Below, piece by piece: positions 1 through 12,905 of a stretch of DNA of 64,000 bases (positions are counted from its first letter, which is position 1; every line of letters begins with the position of its first letter). A model generated the notes under the pieces. That model searched no databases, had not been told where the DNA came from, and worked only from the letters and a program-made list of their open reading frames with translations. The DNA lies in NCBI GenBank assembly GCA_022885665.1, contig JAGQDJ010000090.1:124001-188000 (forward strand), written 5' to 3'. The stretch comes from Triops longicaudatus (Eukaryota; Arthropoda; Branchiopoda; Notostraca; Triopsidae). Made by a program: the position numbers and the translations under genes.

Positions 1-3000
1 TCTGCAAACGGATGAAAGGGCTCTAAGATTCCTCGGTGCTCTCACGAGACAGAGGGGTTTTCGCCTTGGGCAGAATAGGGTTCGTTAAATAACATGGGAG
101 TCCCATGCACCTTTCCTCGACCTTCAGGCTCATTTTCTCCGAGCTTTCTTTGTTTTATTCGTGGTAGGAGAGTTTTGTCATGTTCGGAGTTCATGGGGTT
201 TAGTCTTAAAGTGATAGTTGTAGAGAGGGAGAAGAAGGTTACCAATTCTTGAAAGGACACGTCTTCTTTGTTAATTTCTTATCGCAGTGCCGAGGGTTTT
301 TCTTGCAGAGACTGGCTCATAGGCAACGTGAACCTGGTGTTCTCTTGCTCAGTATTTCAGAGACCTAAATTGGTTTTGGGGCGGATAAGAGGACTGAATT
401 GAAATAGGCTTTCAGGTATCAGGCGAGGGTTGCTTTTTTTCTGCTTTTGACGAGTAGGATGGGGGCTTACCATAGAGTATTGGGAAGTGAAAACCTCAGC
501 GATCGCAGCTATTCGGATCCCAAGCTGAGGCGTCACCACGAGGCTATAGATTGCCAAGAAGGTTTTCGCCAATCAACTTGAGAAATTTCAAGTTTGGCTT
601 GTTGAACACGCAGTAGAGACGACGGCTAGCATGGAGCTTTTCATCATACACGGCAGCAAGACAAGACAATTAAGATGAGCTCAGCGAAAAAGAAAAGAGA
701 ATAAAGAGTGCGGATTCCTAGAGAAGAGCGCCACTATTATACAGAAGCTCTTTATCTGTGAGAGCCCATCCTCATTTGTAGTGTGGTTAAAAAGAATCCC
801 ATCCAAGAATCGATATAGCACAGGCTTGACACCTCAGAAACACAAAAAGGTAACTTGCACGTGCTAGATTGAGCTCTGTTCATCAATGCACGTCTTTAGC
901 TTTTTTATACAAAAATCGTTCCAAGAAAAAGGTGTTATGAATTAACAATATCTTAGACAAATATTACTGGCAAATAACATGAAATCGCGGCATACTCGAG
1001 CATTGTAAAAGGAATTTAAGCTCGGATATATACAATGTTAACAGATTGAGACTGATTTATCCGCAAGCTTACATGTAGTCCTCGTTTTACGTCAAGGGTG
1101 CACTTAAATTAAATCATGCATAATAGTAGCAACGTCACATTTGAAACCACTAATTAGATTGGATTGTTTTACAGTTTTCTCTCTCACTAATACCAACATG
1201 GCAGAAATGTCCATTATTTCTGGTCAAGTTTTCGTGACCTTCAAGCGCTTGCTTTTAGTATTAAAACTCAATCCTGTGCAGAAGTTTAACGAAAATGCAA
1301 GCTAAATGCTCGTAATCTAGTTCAGATGCATTTTTAAATTAAGTAGCATTATTAATCAATCACTAAAATTAGTAAGAATCGTAAAATTTCAAGCTATGTT
1401 CAATCAAATCTAAAACTTTTAAGCACATTTATTCAAACCTAAAACAAAAATGCCATTTCAAGTAAATTCGCTTGTAATTATAGAAATTAATTCTAAGTAA
1501 ATGAATAAATAAATGTTTAATATGTTTATTTTTAAATACGTTTATTCAGTAAAAATGCAGCAGCGAAATGAACACATTGTTTGACACAAATCGATAGTAT
1601 GAATTGGAAATTATATCCACAAGCTATCTGCCACCACAGTATTGAAAAATTGCGCATTGTTCAGTGTTAAGCTAACACAATTTCAACAAAATTTTGCTTC
1701 GACTGAAATAGCATAAGCATTAGAGCATTGCATCAGCTGCAGCGCAGAAATTAGTTCGCCCAAACCATGACTTGAGCAAATGGCGTTTTTCCTCCGAGAA
1801 ATATAACCTATCTGAAAAAAAAGGCCTTTTCTGGCATTCTTTCGAAAACCTAAGCTTAGAGGACGGGTTTTCTCTCAAAGCAACGAGTTGAGCTCAAGAA
1901 TCTTTAATCGCTTATTCCAACACAGCAGTATACAAGTTCTGCGTCGTCCATCTTTCTAAGTTTCAGTATACATGAAGAACTCAGTCGAAAGTAGAGGGAT
2001 TTTCCCTAAAATTCTCGCTAGCAGAAGTTTTAACGGAATTACCAGCCGAGTACAGAAAACGTGCTATTGTGCAGAAAGGAAAGTTACAAGTTAAGCTAAC
2101 TTAGGAATGTGATTGAAAGGTCTGTAGAAGACAAATGGCACCAAAAGTCCTTGCAGCTTTGTTCCCACTTGTGCACGGTGACGCACATACGTACGTCCTT
2201 CTCATCCGTAAAGGAAAACGTACATGCAAATTTTCTTCAGGTCACGTGTAACCCTAAGATTCTTGGATCCTTACAAGCTGGTTCCATACTTCCTGAAGCG
2301 TACTTGAGTTGCCTTTTTTTAACCGGGTTACCAACTAAAGAGCCAACAAATTAATGGAAACCTTAAAGGAGCAAACAGGGTTAAAAAAAGAATATCCGCC
2401 GGTAGTGAAAGAGGGGCTAGAAAGCTGCAATAATCAAATTGGGGAAGTGGTATAGCTTGAAGAAAAGGTTGTCGTTGTCAAGAACAGTCTTTCACGGTTA
2501 ATCTTTTAGCTCAAGTCAGTTTTTCGGTCTCATGGAGAAAGAAAAAAGCCACTTTCACATGTTTGCTCGCTTGGTGGGCTTTCGAAATGTTGGTGAGCGG
2601 GGGATCTTTCAACCCTTAGCGGTTTTCTGATTCTGCCAGAAGTTGTTGTCATGACAACTCGGCGGATGTGCTGTCAAGAACTGGACTTCGCGCCCCCAAG
2701 AATAAGCGCTTAAGCTTGCTGGGGTGGGGTGTGGGAGTTTATCTCATCCCAGCAGACGCTCAAGTAAAAACTCCTCCTAAAATTTCAAATAGTCTTAAAA
2801 GAAATATGGTTTGGAAGAAAACTCCTCGCGATATCCGTACTCTAAGGATGCGGCTGCTGCAGTTTGAAGTGACAGAAGAGAAGCAGGACAAAAATGGTGC
2901 CACGACGGAATATTCTTCGTGCTTTGAACGCAATGTCATTCGCCAAAGACGCGAGACCATATAAAAGATAAGAGGGTGATTGAAGAATTAATTGACAGCT

Positions 3001-4135
3001 GGACCCAGAATCTTCTTTGTGGACAGGTTCCATCTTATGCTCCAGGGTCTTCATTTATCTTCACGGAGATAGGAACCTTACTCGAATCGAGTTTGTTTCG
3101 GGAGCGTTTCTTTTCTTTTTGTTCGTTTTTCACTCTCCGTGACATTCTTATTGTATTGAAGTCTTTTTGGTTAGCTTGGAATGTCAGCCACAGTCACACG
3201 CTCTATATTTTAGACAACGTGACAGGTAACGCGCGCAATCATCAGACATTGCTTCGCGAATTTCGTGATTACAATTTTTTAAATATGTTTTATAGATGCT
3301 AGAATTACAATTACTCGCTTCTGAAAAATAGTGTGTTATAATAAATTGCCGAAAGCTTGCTTATTGACAGGAAATATAACATAAAAATGATGAAAATCTT
3401 TGACCCAGTTTCCACAGTTAAAACCATTCCCTCTCATGCTATCTCTACCGTCGATATGTTTTGAAAGTTGATGTTTTGGAAAGTTGAATCAGCTCAAACA
3501 GTATGCCGTAAATTACTTCTACTTTCCGTCTTTTTAAACTGATTTTACTAGCATTTCTGTTTATTCATTTAGTTTAATTAACACCCTGACTTTTCGCACG
3601 CTCTGAGACTGAGGTATGTCTTGAAAATCGGGGGTCCTTTGTGTGCTATTTCCTTTTCTGGGTCTTATTTTAAAGTTCCTTACTTTTTACTTCTAGGATT
3701 TTAAAAAACCTTAATTACACTTAATTAGGTTGGTAGCAATTAAGCTTCTCTGGAAAGTCCAAAGCCCCCGTATCGTTGCCGGCAAAATCTGTAACATCTC
3801 GGTTCATTTTCATTTCTACCTAGCGACGCGTGTTGTGAGCTTACCTATCATTAGGCGAAGAAGAGAATGACAGAAGGAGGCAAGCGGTGGCAAAAGATAA
3901 GGCAAAATGAAAACAGATTGTTTATGTTTTTATTGCACGTGGAACGTGAATTTTCTGCGGAGCACGGATAGCACAGGCTGGTAGACAATCCTAAATGCTA
4001 CATATAGGCCGTAAGATTGATCTAGGCGTGATGCAAGGAATGTCGTATTTCTTTTCCTCGTAGGGCAGGAGAAATACGACAGTAACATGATAGGCGTAGT
4101 CCCACTAATGCGTTTTTCTCTTTCATCCTGTGTAG
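1..4135. other. Unassigned 5' region
   Basis: I see no convincing gene here. Open frames of 60-110 codons occur on both strands (for example 2668-2964 and 2976-3302 on +, 42-572 on -), but they lack family motifs and mostly lack a good start or splice context. The stretch lies upstream of the GPR158-like exons, so the missing ectodomain and first transmembrane exons could be here or beyond the left edge. I searched for a TM1-like exon ending in phase 0 before 4136 and found none. Confidence 0.5.
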
Positions 4136-7100
4136 GTGGTGCGTGCGGCAAGCCCTGCGCTTTTACGAATGATTATTCTGGGATCGTTTTTCATTTATTG
4201 CACGGTAAGAAACAGTGATTTCCCTTTTTTTTCTGGGGGATGAAGTCTATCAAATAGGATGAAATTTTTATTGAACAATCTCTCTTTTCTTAACAACAAC
4301 AAACCTACGTAGCACAGTTGTCCTACACAAGCTACGATCAATTGCAGTATCATGACAACTTGACAATTAAATATAATACTCATCAAATCATTCCATAGAT
4401 CACAAACATGTAGGAGGGTAACTGGAGTAGTAATAGAATTTTTAAGAGAATGTTAGATTTGTTGACAAGTGGTAGGCCAAGCTTGGATGAAAATATCCGC
4501 GTATAATGAAGTTTACGCGGGTCAGGCTACTCGGATGTATTCGTGTAAAAGACGACCCGGATTATGATTACTACATGTATTGAAATATTGTAAACATGTG
4601 ACTACTAAGTATTGTTAAAGTAGTATATAGATCATGATCATGAGAAAATCTTCATCGGATGACGATTTTTGTGTGTGTTTATCTTTTGTTTATTCAAGAC
4701 GCTGGTGACTTATCCACGCCCCAACGTTGTTACTTGCACGCTGCGAATATGGCTCCGGGAAATTGGTTTTTCCTTTTCGTATGGAGCACTTATGCTCAAG
4801 ACGTGGAGGTAAAGCTTCGATTTGATTGATTTATTGCTGTTGAAAGCAATATATAGTGTTTATTTTTTTCTTGAACCTACGTTTTGCTTTGCAGTCACAT
4901 TTCTACTTCACATTAACGCTTGGTTTTCATTTCAGTTTTCGATGTTTAAGAATTTGATTGTTAAAGTCAAAATTTGGCAACATAGCACTAGTTTCCTATT
5001 GTTGGGGGCAAGCTCCTTCACCTTTGTTGTTTTAATGAGCATTTCTCCTGTTCCTCTAATATACAGTTTGTTTTTATCTTGCCTTAAGAGCACTTTGCGT
5101 CATAACTTTATTTACAACATGTTTTTTAATTTTTGTCTTGTGTGTAAGTATTTACTGCAAACATCTCGATTTTGCCAGAGATTTTATCGTCAATTATTGT
5201 TTTTGAGATAAGTACATTTTTAAAGCCACTTCTCTCCTTCCGGTATGATTTTATCTCATATGTGCTGCATGCGCAATGCCATTGAGGCTGGAAAAATCTG
5301 ATCTGTCGACTTATATTTTTTAAAGTATATGTTAGCTTACTTTCTTATGCTTTTATTTTTGCTGCTTTAAAGAATGATTAGTATAAGAAAAAGTCTTTTC
5401 GGACGTTTTGTTTTGCGTTATTTTTCTCCTTCTGGAAGTTTTGTTCTAGTTCCTTAGACCGAAAGGTGATCGAGTAAAGCGATTTTTAAAGCACGGGGAG
5501 CATTGAAGCGATTTACAGAGAGGAATCATAGTCAAAGGTATGAAGGATGGTAATGTGGTGCAATTTTTTTTTCGTAATTTTTGGACAGAATATCCGTGAT
5601 ATTCCGGGTACGCTCCGCTAAAGCTGTCAAGATTACGGACTGGGATTTGATGAAACGCTTGGGCATCATTGTAACCATTTTTACTGTTCTGGTTGGTATA
5701 CGGACTTTGGTGTCGCCGCCACATGTGATTGTCGGCAAAACTGCAGATGATCTCAAAGCTTTCCTTTGCCAAACCGACTGGTGGGACCACGCTTTCACAG
5801 CCAGTATGCCATTTTTTTTTTTTTTGTTCATTCCCCTATTTCCTTCGTGTCTCCTATAGTATCCAAATCCCTTTTCAGCTCGTCTATTTTACAGGCATTT
5901 CGTTCTACCTTCGTAACCAGTACCGCTGACCCTTTAATTAACCCTTTTTCAAATTAATGAACCTTTTCCTTTTCACTTCCTTGACTACTCTCCGTCTCCC
6001 CTCTCTTTACCCTATTTTAATTAGCAAGTGATATACAGAGTCAACCCACAACAAGGTCGCATAACACGCAAGACTGACTACTAACAGAAACATTTTTTCT
6101 CCGTTTTCGTTCCTTCGTCTTCCATAATTGTATTAAAATGAATTTTCTCTCTACCTTTAAACTTATGAAAATTAAATTTAAACTCTTAAGCTTTACCAAT
6201 ATTAATTATCAACCAAATGTGGACGCTTGACGCAAGGGTTTGATATCAACTCATACCAGTGCACGTGCACGTTCATTTATTTCATCTCACATTTCATTTC
6301 ACATGTTCATTTATTTCTGTCCACGTTTATTTCTTTGCAGTGGAAATGGTGTTACTGGTATGGGGGATTCGACTGTGTATCGTTGTCCGTAAAGCGCCTT
6401 CGGAATTTAACGAAAGTCGTTTCATCTCCATGGCAATTTATAACGAATTTTTACTCTCCATTTTCCTCAACGTCTCCATGTAAGTTGGTATTGTTATGTC
6501 ACGTAGTCAATCTCGTACACTCTGGATTACGCAACCTGGAGTGATGAAGGGGAAAAAGCGTTGCCTTTTTCATTAGCATTTCATGGATTTTGTTCTTTTT
6601 TTTCGTTATGGTGTTCTGCGTAGGCTGTTCCTGCAATCTCCTGCCAATCCCGACCTGATGTACATTATTATGTTCTCGCACACCCAGTTGACAACCACAT
6701 TATTACTCGTCTTGATCTTCGGCAGCAAAGTAAGTTGGTCTTTTGCCCTTCTGTGCCTTAATTCTAATGACTTGTTATTTCCTGAGCAATATAACCACCA
6801 CCTCCGTATACCGTTATAACTTCCTGTTGTGTTAGAAGGGGAAGACTGTCTCCATGTGCTGTTAGTTTAGGGGTGGTGCTACACCGAACACGCCCACTCT
6901 TTTCAAAAAGGCCGAAAAGTCACCATTTGCCGTAGGAAAAGCTTTTATCAAGCTGTGTGCAGCTAAAGCTGGGCCATATTCGAAAAACTTGCGAAGAAAA
7001 GAAGAATCGTTAGGCTGGTATGAATCACACTGTAAAGCACAGTACATTAAGGACTAAAGTCGGTAGAGAAATAGCCATTTGGGGTCGTTTGCTCCAAGAG

Positions 7101-10100
7101 CAAACTTTTATATGCAGCTCCGGTTGCAGTCAAAGTGGCACACTAGGGAAAACGCACTAAAAATGCGAAGCGAAGTGGAAAAAGAGGATCAGCGTTTCGC
7201 ACGTATTGATTTGCAAATACGGTAGAAAATGTTTGCCTAGTCGGTACTTCTGTTTTATGGGAAGCTTGAAGATCCCATCCGGAGTCTAAGACGGAGACAA
7301 AAGTGTTACAGAAAATTCCGAACCCAGACGCGTACTTTAGATATCTTATAAACCTATAATAAAGTTAACTTTGCCTTAACCGATCCTTTTATCTTGTTTT
7401 GTAATATCGCAGTTTCTCTCCGTAGAAGTTGGTTAACGCTACCAGACGAGATCTCCAGTATTTTTGTAAGAAGGCGTGTTGGACATGACATGTGGAACGA
7501 GTTTCTGGAGGTTCAATTTCTCTAAAGCTGGCTTGATCTGATGGTATAGGGTGTAAGACGCCAGGCTGCAAGTGAATGGAAGCCCCACGAAATTGTTCCG
7601 TTTTCATTCTGTTAAGCTGAACGATTTTGTTAAGCTTTGGGCATCACACCTTCAATCCTATATGAGTCTGTACGCAGTACCCACTAAGTCAGGAACGTGC
7701 TAGGAGGGTTTTCAAGAATTCACTGAACTGAACTAAGAGGTCTCCGTTTACGCCAAGGGAGCCTTTCTTCTCGAAAATCATTGTGTAAATGGAATTTCTC
7801 TTGACGTAGGCTAAAACCTCTAGGAATTAAGTCTGGGATAGATTTTCAAGGAGTAATCGCTTGTCCAAATGTAGACGCACTTTCTTCAGCTTAAATTTTT
7901 TAGATGATCCCCAGTTTCGGCAAAGCTTTCGCTACGCCTACAGAGCGCGTGTTGCACTTACGTAGGAGACTCACGAGGCGAAAAACACGTACAACTCTAA
8001 AGAGCATTGATTACAAAGCCGAGGAGTATTCTACTTAAAAAGCATTATGAAACAAAAAGAATCTGTTCATTCAAGAGACAAATCAAAAGTAACCAATGAT
8101 AACTAGGAAAAAATTGAGACTTTGCGCTTCTGACCGACTATTTTTCTTCTTTTTTTCTTTCCTTCGAAGGAATTTTTAACGCAACTTAAAGCATGATGAC
8201 TATCGATAACATAGATTATATTTTCCTGTCTTTCTAGGAATAGTATAGATAAATAAATGGCATTCAAACTATTTAGTTCGTCTATGTATTCAGCACCGAA
8301 TGAGTTTCTCTTCGCATAGCAAAACATCTTCATCTAAGTATTAGTGCTTTCGATGGGAAACGTCTAAATGTGTATTTTTTTCTCCTTTGAGTTGAGAAAA
8401 AAATCGCAATTGTTTGCATTGTATCCTTACGTGTGAAAGGGTTGAACCCACTTCTCTTGTGTTAGTTTTTCTTTATGTTCCCATTCCCTATTCACACGCT
8501 ATAATTTTCTTATCCTCACTTTACAGGCGTATTTGGTATTGCGTGGCCGGGGTAGTAAAGGCGAGGATAGCCAGCACATTGCCAAGCCACAAGCCGCCAA
8601 ATTTTTATCGAAAGGCAAGTCCAGCAATTCGCATCTCACGCCCTCCGCCATGAGCAGCGGAGGGAGAATGGATCTCACCATTCCGGGACTTCAACACGTC
8701 ACTGATCCAGATATCCAGGTATTAATTTTTTATGAAAAAGAAGTTATTGCAACGCTTTTTCGAGTACTGAAAGAGCAAACCATTCTAAAGAATATAGAAG
8801 CCCTATAAAACATTGTATAAAGAACAAATATTCTGTCATACTCGGAATGAACCCAGCTCATTACCATCTTTTCTTTTACAATTGTTTTAGGTGAAAATAG
8901 GTTGGTTAAATCAACATCGGTATATCAGCATAGAACCACTTTTTTACTCCCTTTTTTCACCATTTATACCGAATCTAGGTCATTTATTTTCCTTCTTTTA
9001 CTTTTGAATAAAAAAAGAGCGAAAACAAAAGTAACAAGAAAAAATAAGAAGATTGTTTGATTGCCATTGTGTCCGCACTTTTTCTTCTCCGAGCTGTCCC
9101 GCCCGGGGCTTAAGCTTTAAAGCTTTACGCTTTTAAGTCGACAGACCTTGATAATGCAATTGACTGACGTTTTCGAAACAAAAACTTATTAGAATGCCTA
9201 CAAAAAATAAATCAAAGTGACCAATAGAAGAAACGTAAAATTTTATCGTCAGGCAAGAGCTCCGCGTAGTCATTGATTTATTTATATATATTTTTTTAAT
9301 AAACTGAATCGCAGTAATGATCCCGTTTTTTAGTATATTAATGCCAATAACGATACAAAAGCCTTAGAATAACATATTTGCCACGTAACGTAACGTAATT
9401 GCCACTTGCGATTTCTGAAACCGGTCAATGAGCTTTAATTCGCATGACGGACGTTTTCTAGCTCCTTCGTTTCATTTGAGCCACGGAAAGGCAAACATTG
9501 CATAGAAAGGCGAGCTCCTAAAGGAAGTTGTTCACTGTAATTTCCGATTTCAGTCTGAATTCCGGCGATTGTACTACGAACTGGAGCAGCTCAAGGACAA
9601 GAACCTACGTCTAGGAAATCGGCACTTGGCCGCCCGGATTTCTGCCATGCAAGACGCCGCGCGCCAAGAGGAGATGCAAAATATGACCAATAGTGCAAGT
9701 AACAACCCGAGTGGTCAAAATCACAAGGACCCCTTGACCAGCCAAAATAACAAGAATCACCCTAAAACGCCTCAAGAAGAGGATTCGGGGTCTGATTCCG
9801 AGAACACAGGAGGCGGCTTGGGATCTCTCATGTTTGGCTCTAAAGGTCCTAAAGTCAACAACGTGCTTGCGTGCATGACGGACAAAATTGTCTGTGCGAC
9901 ATTCAGTGCCGATCCTAACGCAATGATGGAAGATGATGAGAACGACGATAACGAGCCCGTCGGTTCCCAAATCGAAATCAGTGTGACAGAGTCAATGGGA
10001 AAGCGAAAGAGCGAAAAAGATCTCGAAGGACGAGACAGAGAAGAAAAACTAAAAGGATCGCCTTCCCTGTCTTCGGGGTCATTGTCTTCCCACACTGCTG

Positions 10101-10834
10101 CTCCTACTTCCACCGCCCCTGCGTCCGCCCTGGCGCTGGCTGCGGCTCCCTTACTGTCTCCGGACGCGTTATCCTTAACGTTGATGTTGTCCGCGTCCAC
10201 GGAAACACGACGTCACTCGCGGGGTTACAAATCCCAAGTCACCTCACCTTGTGTAGACTTTTTGAGTGAATCGCTCCAGCCTAAGCGGCGGTTTAGCGTG
10301 AGTGCAATACGGGATTGCACTCTTACGCCCTCTATAACCATGCCTTGCTGTGCAGAGCACCCAGAGACCGTAGTAGTGCAACAATTGCTCAACCGTGAAG
10401 GATTTCCTACAAAAGCCGAAAGTAGACACACATTATTGCCTGTCAATAATGTTTGTGATGATGACGTCGCCAAAGCTTCCGTACCGAGCTCGCCAGCGGC
10501 GGAATGCCCGTGTTGCGGCCCTTCGATATCTTCTGCTTCTTCTAGTACGTCAATCCGTGGCGGCAGCAATACGAACCTTTCATTGTCGGCGTCCCAGTTG
10601 TTACAACACCCTAATTGGGCTTGCCTCAACGGACCCGCCTCTCCTGAGACTGTGATCACCCCTACATTGGCTGATGCTATGATGGATATCTCTGTCACCA
10701 GCGCTCACAACATTAACGCAACAGCCACGGTACCACCATTAACCCAACAACAACCGCGATTGCGGTACCATGCTGCCAGAGGACGGCCTAGGACAGACGA
10801 CAAGGAAAGGTTCACCGAAGAAGTGACAGTCTGA
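4136..10834 (+). CDS. GPR158/smog-like class C orphan G-protein coupled receptor (5' partial)
   Basis: Exons 4136-4204, 4699-4808, 5589-5803, 6341-6479, 6624-6729, 8527-8718 and 9554-10834 join in one frame (703 codons plus stop). The first two encode TM2-TM3 (VVRAASPALLRMIILGSFF, then CTLRIWLREIGFSFSYGALM). The third has ISVIFRVRSAKAVKITDW and the large extracellular turn before TM5. The next two carry the last helices, ending LVLIFGSK. This order is typical of the GPR158/GPR179 family and its insect relatives (CG31760, smog), which are plasma-membrane receptors; GPR158 scaffolds RGS proteins, while smog responds to Fog. The last exon encodes a long low-complexity cytoplasmic tail that starts with a predicted helix (FRRLYYELEQLKDKNLRLG) and ends EVTV, a possible class II PDZ ligand (inference). 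The ectodomain, signal peptide and TM1 are not found. Class C membership is well supported; the exact orthologue is not. Confidence 0.88.
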
Positions 10835-12905
10835 AAGGCTGCATTGTTTTGTAAAGATTCTTTTGTATTACTTGATACAAGACTAACCCTATGTGTAATT
10901 AAAGTAACACTCTATTGCAGTTCTACTATAATAGCGCCCCTGTTGTAAAATTCACCCTTAATTCTAAGAAACAAGGTCCTTTCTCTTGTTCTTCCCCCAT
11001 TCTAAAATTTGTAGTATTTTTTCGCTTTTTCGTAAGGGAATCTGCATTCCTTGAGAGGATGCGTCTAACACGATACTGTATGAGAATGTGATTCTGAGAT
11101 TTTTGTAGAAATGTGGGGAGGAATTTCATTAAAATTTAGTTATTGGGCGAAATGACGTCCCTTTTGCTGCGAGTCATGTGAGCCCAGATTTGCAGTGAAA
11201 TTGTGATGTCATTTGTTCCGTTTTGTTAAACCTTTTGTGGTGGTGAGTATTAAGAAAGAACTGGCGCCATTTTCACGGTTCACAAAGAAAACGGGCGCTT
11301 CATTTAGGATTGCGCTCTGTATTCGGTTCGTTTTTTGCGACTTGCCTGGCATCCTACTTGCGTTTTTTTTTTTCATTTTTTTTTATCTGTTCCTCATTTC
11401 CTCCCATCTTCCCCACGACAAAAATGCTTTGCAGTTTTTTCAGAATACAAGAGCCTGCGTCCGAGTAGCAAAGAAGATTTATCGTTCGCTGCACGCTGCC
11501 AATTGGCAGCAGAAGTGTAAGAAACTTATACAGAATATTTGAGTTTCTTCCTGGTCTAAATCTTTACTTTCAAGAGAAAAAATTAAGACTCGCTCAGGGA
11601 CTGCAAGTGACAGTAGTTATCTTATACCTTTTCAAGTTTCAACGCTACTGGAACCATACCTAATATTCATAAAGCACAGATGTCTTTCGTTTGCTGAAAC
11701 ACGTACAACGTCACTAAATAGCATACATTATTTTTAGCATAATTTACAAGAAGAAAAACGCTATAAGTCAAATAAAAAAAATCTGACATCGATCGCCTTT
11801 AAGCCCACGGAGGAACTAGAACGCGTTTTGCCAGTTACACGGGAAGAACTTGCGGACGATTTCGCAAACACAGCTAAATTGTTTACAAAACTAGCTAGAG
11901 GGAAAGAGGGTGTACGGTGACATTCCAGTGTGTATTTTCAGTATGTGCAGACATTTAAGTACATTCCAGTATATGCAAACATACTGGGCAATTGAGATAG
12001 CGGACAAAGAAGATACGCAGGGAAGATGTTCAGGAAATAAAATACCAAATGGGTTATTACGGTATTAAGTAATGACGGTTACCGAAAATCAAGTCGAGCG
12101 CGAGTTCTTAGATAACACTTAAATCAGCACCACTTAGAAAATGCTTTTTTATTTATTTGTTTAATTTCGCCCATTTCATATGAGCTTATTCTGTAAACTA
12201 TTAAGGAGGATGGAACGTTTTACATCTATTTATTTTAAATAAGGCTAAAGCAGAAATTCTGCCAAATTGGTCGTATAGATATCAGATTTTAATCAATTTT
12301 CCTAACCCAGGCCCACTTCGATTTGTAGAGATGGGAAAACGCACCTTTCAAGGCTTCTGGAACCTGCGATTCTTCTCCTTTGGAATGCGTGACTTACAGG
12401 AATTACAGGAGTTCCCAATTTTGGTTTTACTTGTTTGCAGCCTGCACATTAGTAGGAAATGTCATTGCGGTGACACCCAGTTCCGACGGGTTCTTAAAAC
12501 GAACTTCCGTCATAATTTTAAGCTCCGTTTTTACCATGCTGTAAGTGTTGATGATGTTGAAAGTGAAAGGGAGAGAAAAGCAAATGTGCATTGTAGTACA
12601 AAAACGTTTATTCATCGCTCAGAAGGCTTAACCTTGAAAGAATAGAGCCTGGGAATAGAAGCACGTGTTTACGACAATTGTATTTCTGTTCTTTTGTTTT
12701 CGATAATTTTATTCCAAAAAGGACAAACTATGTACATGGCATTTCAGAAAAGCGACTAATTTGGTTAAAGATGCAGGAAACGGAGTTTTCCTCCTTCCCA
12801 GCCAGCGCTATAAAAATATATTCCTATTTATGAAGCAGGTTTCGGAACGAAAATGTCACACACCGTTAGGTAGGACACAATACAGCCTCTCCCAAGTAGA
12901 GAATT
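10835..12905. other. Convergent intergenic region
   Basis: This is the gap between the receptor stop and the SLC22 stop on the opposite strand. It is AT-rich with homopolymer runs (for example T-runs near 11365-11380). The only open frames are short and motif-free. It presumably holds the 3' UTRs of both genes. I see no gene or repeat that I can support. Confidence 0.5.

Noticed and set aside
2668..2964. 98-codon plus-strand frame as a possible receptor exon
   Set aside because: No transmembrane or ectodomain motif, no suitable acceptor, and its phase does not lead into the exon at 4136.
9611..10698. Minus-strand frames of 119-157 codons over the receptor tail
   Set aside because: They are shadows of the last exon of the GPR158-like gene, which is continuous with upstream exons in the plus frame and has matching splice phases.
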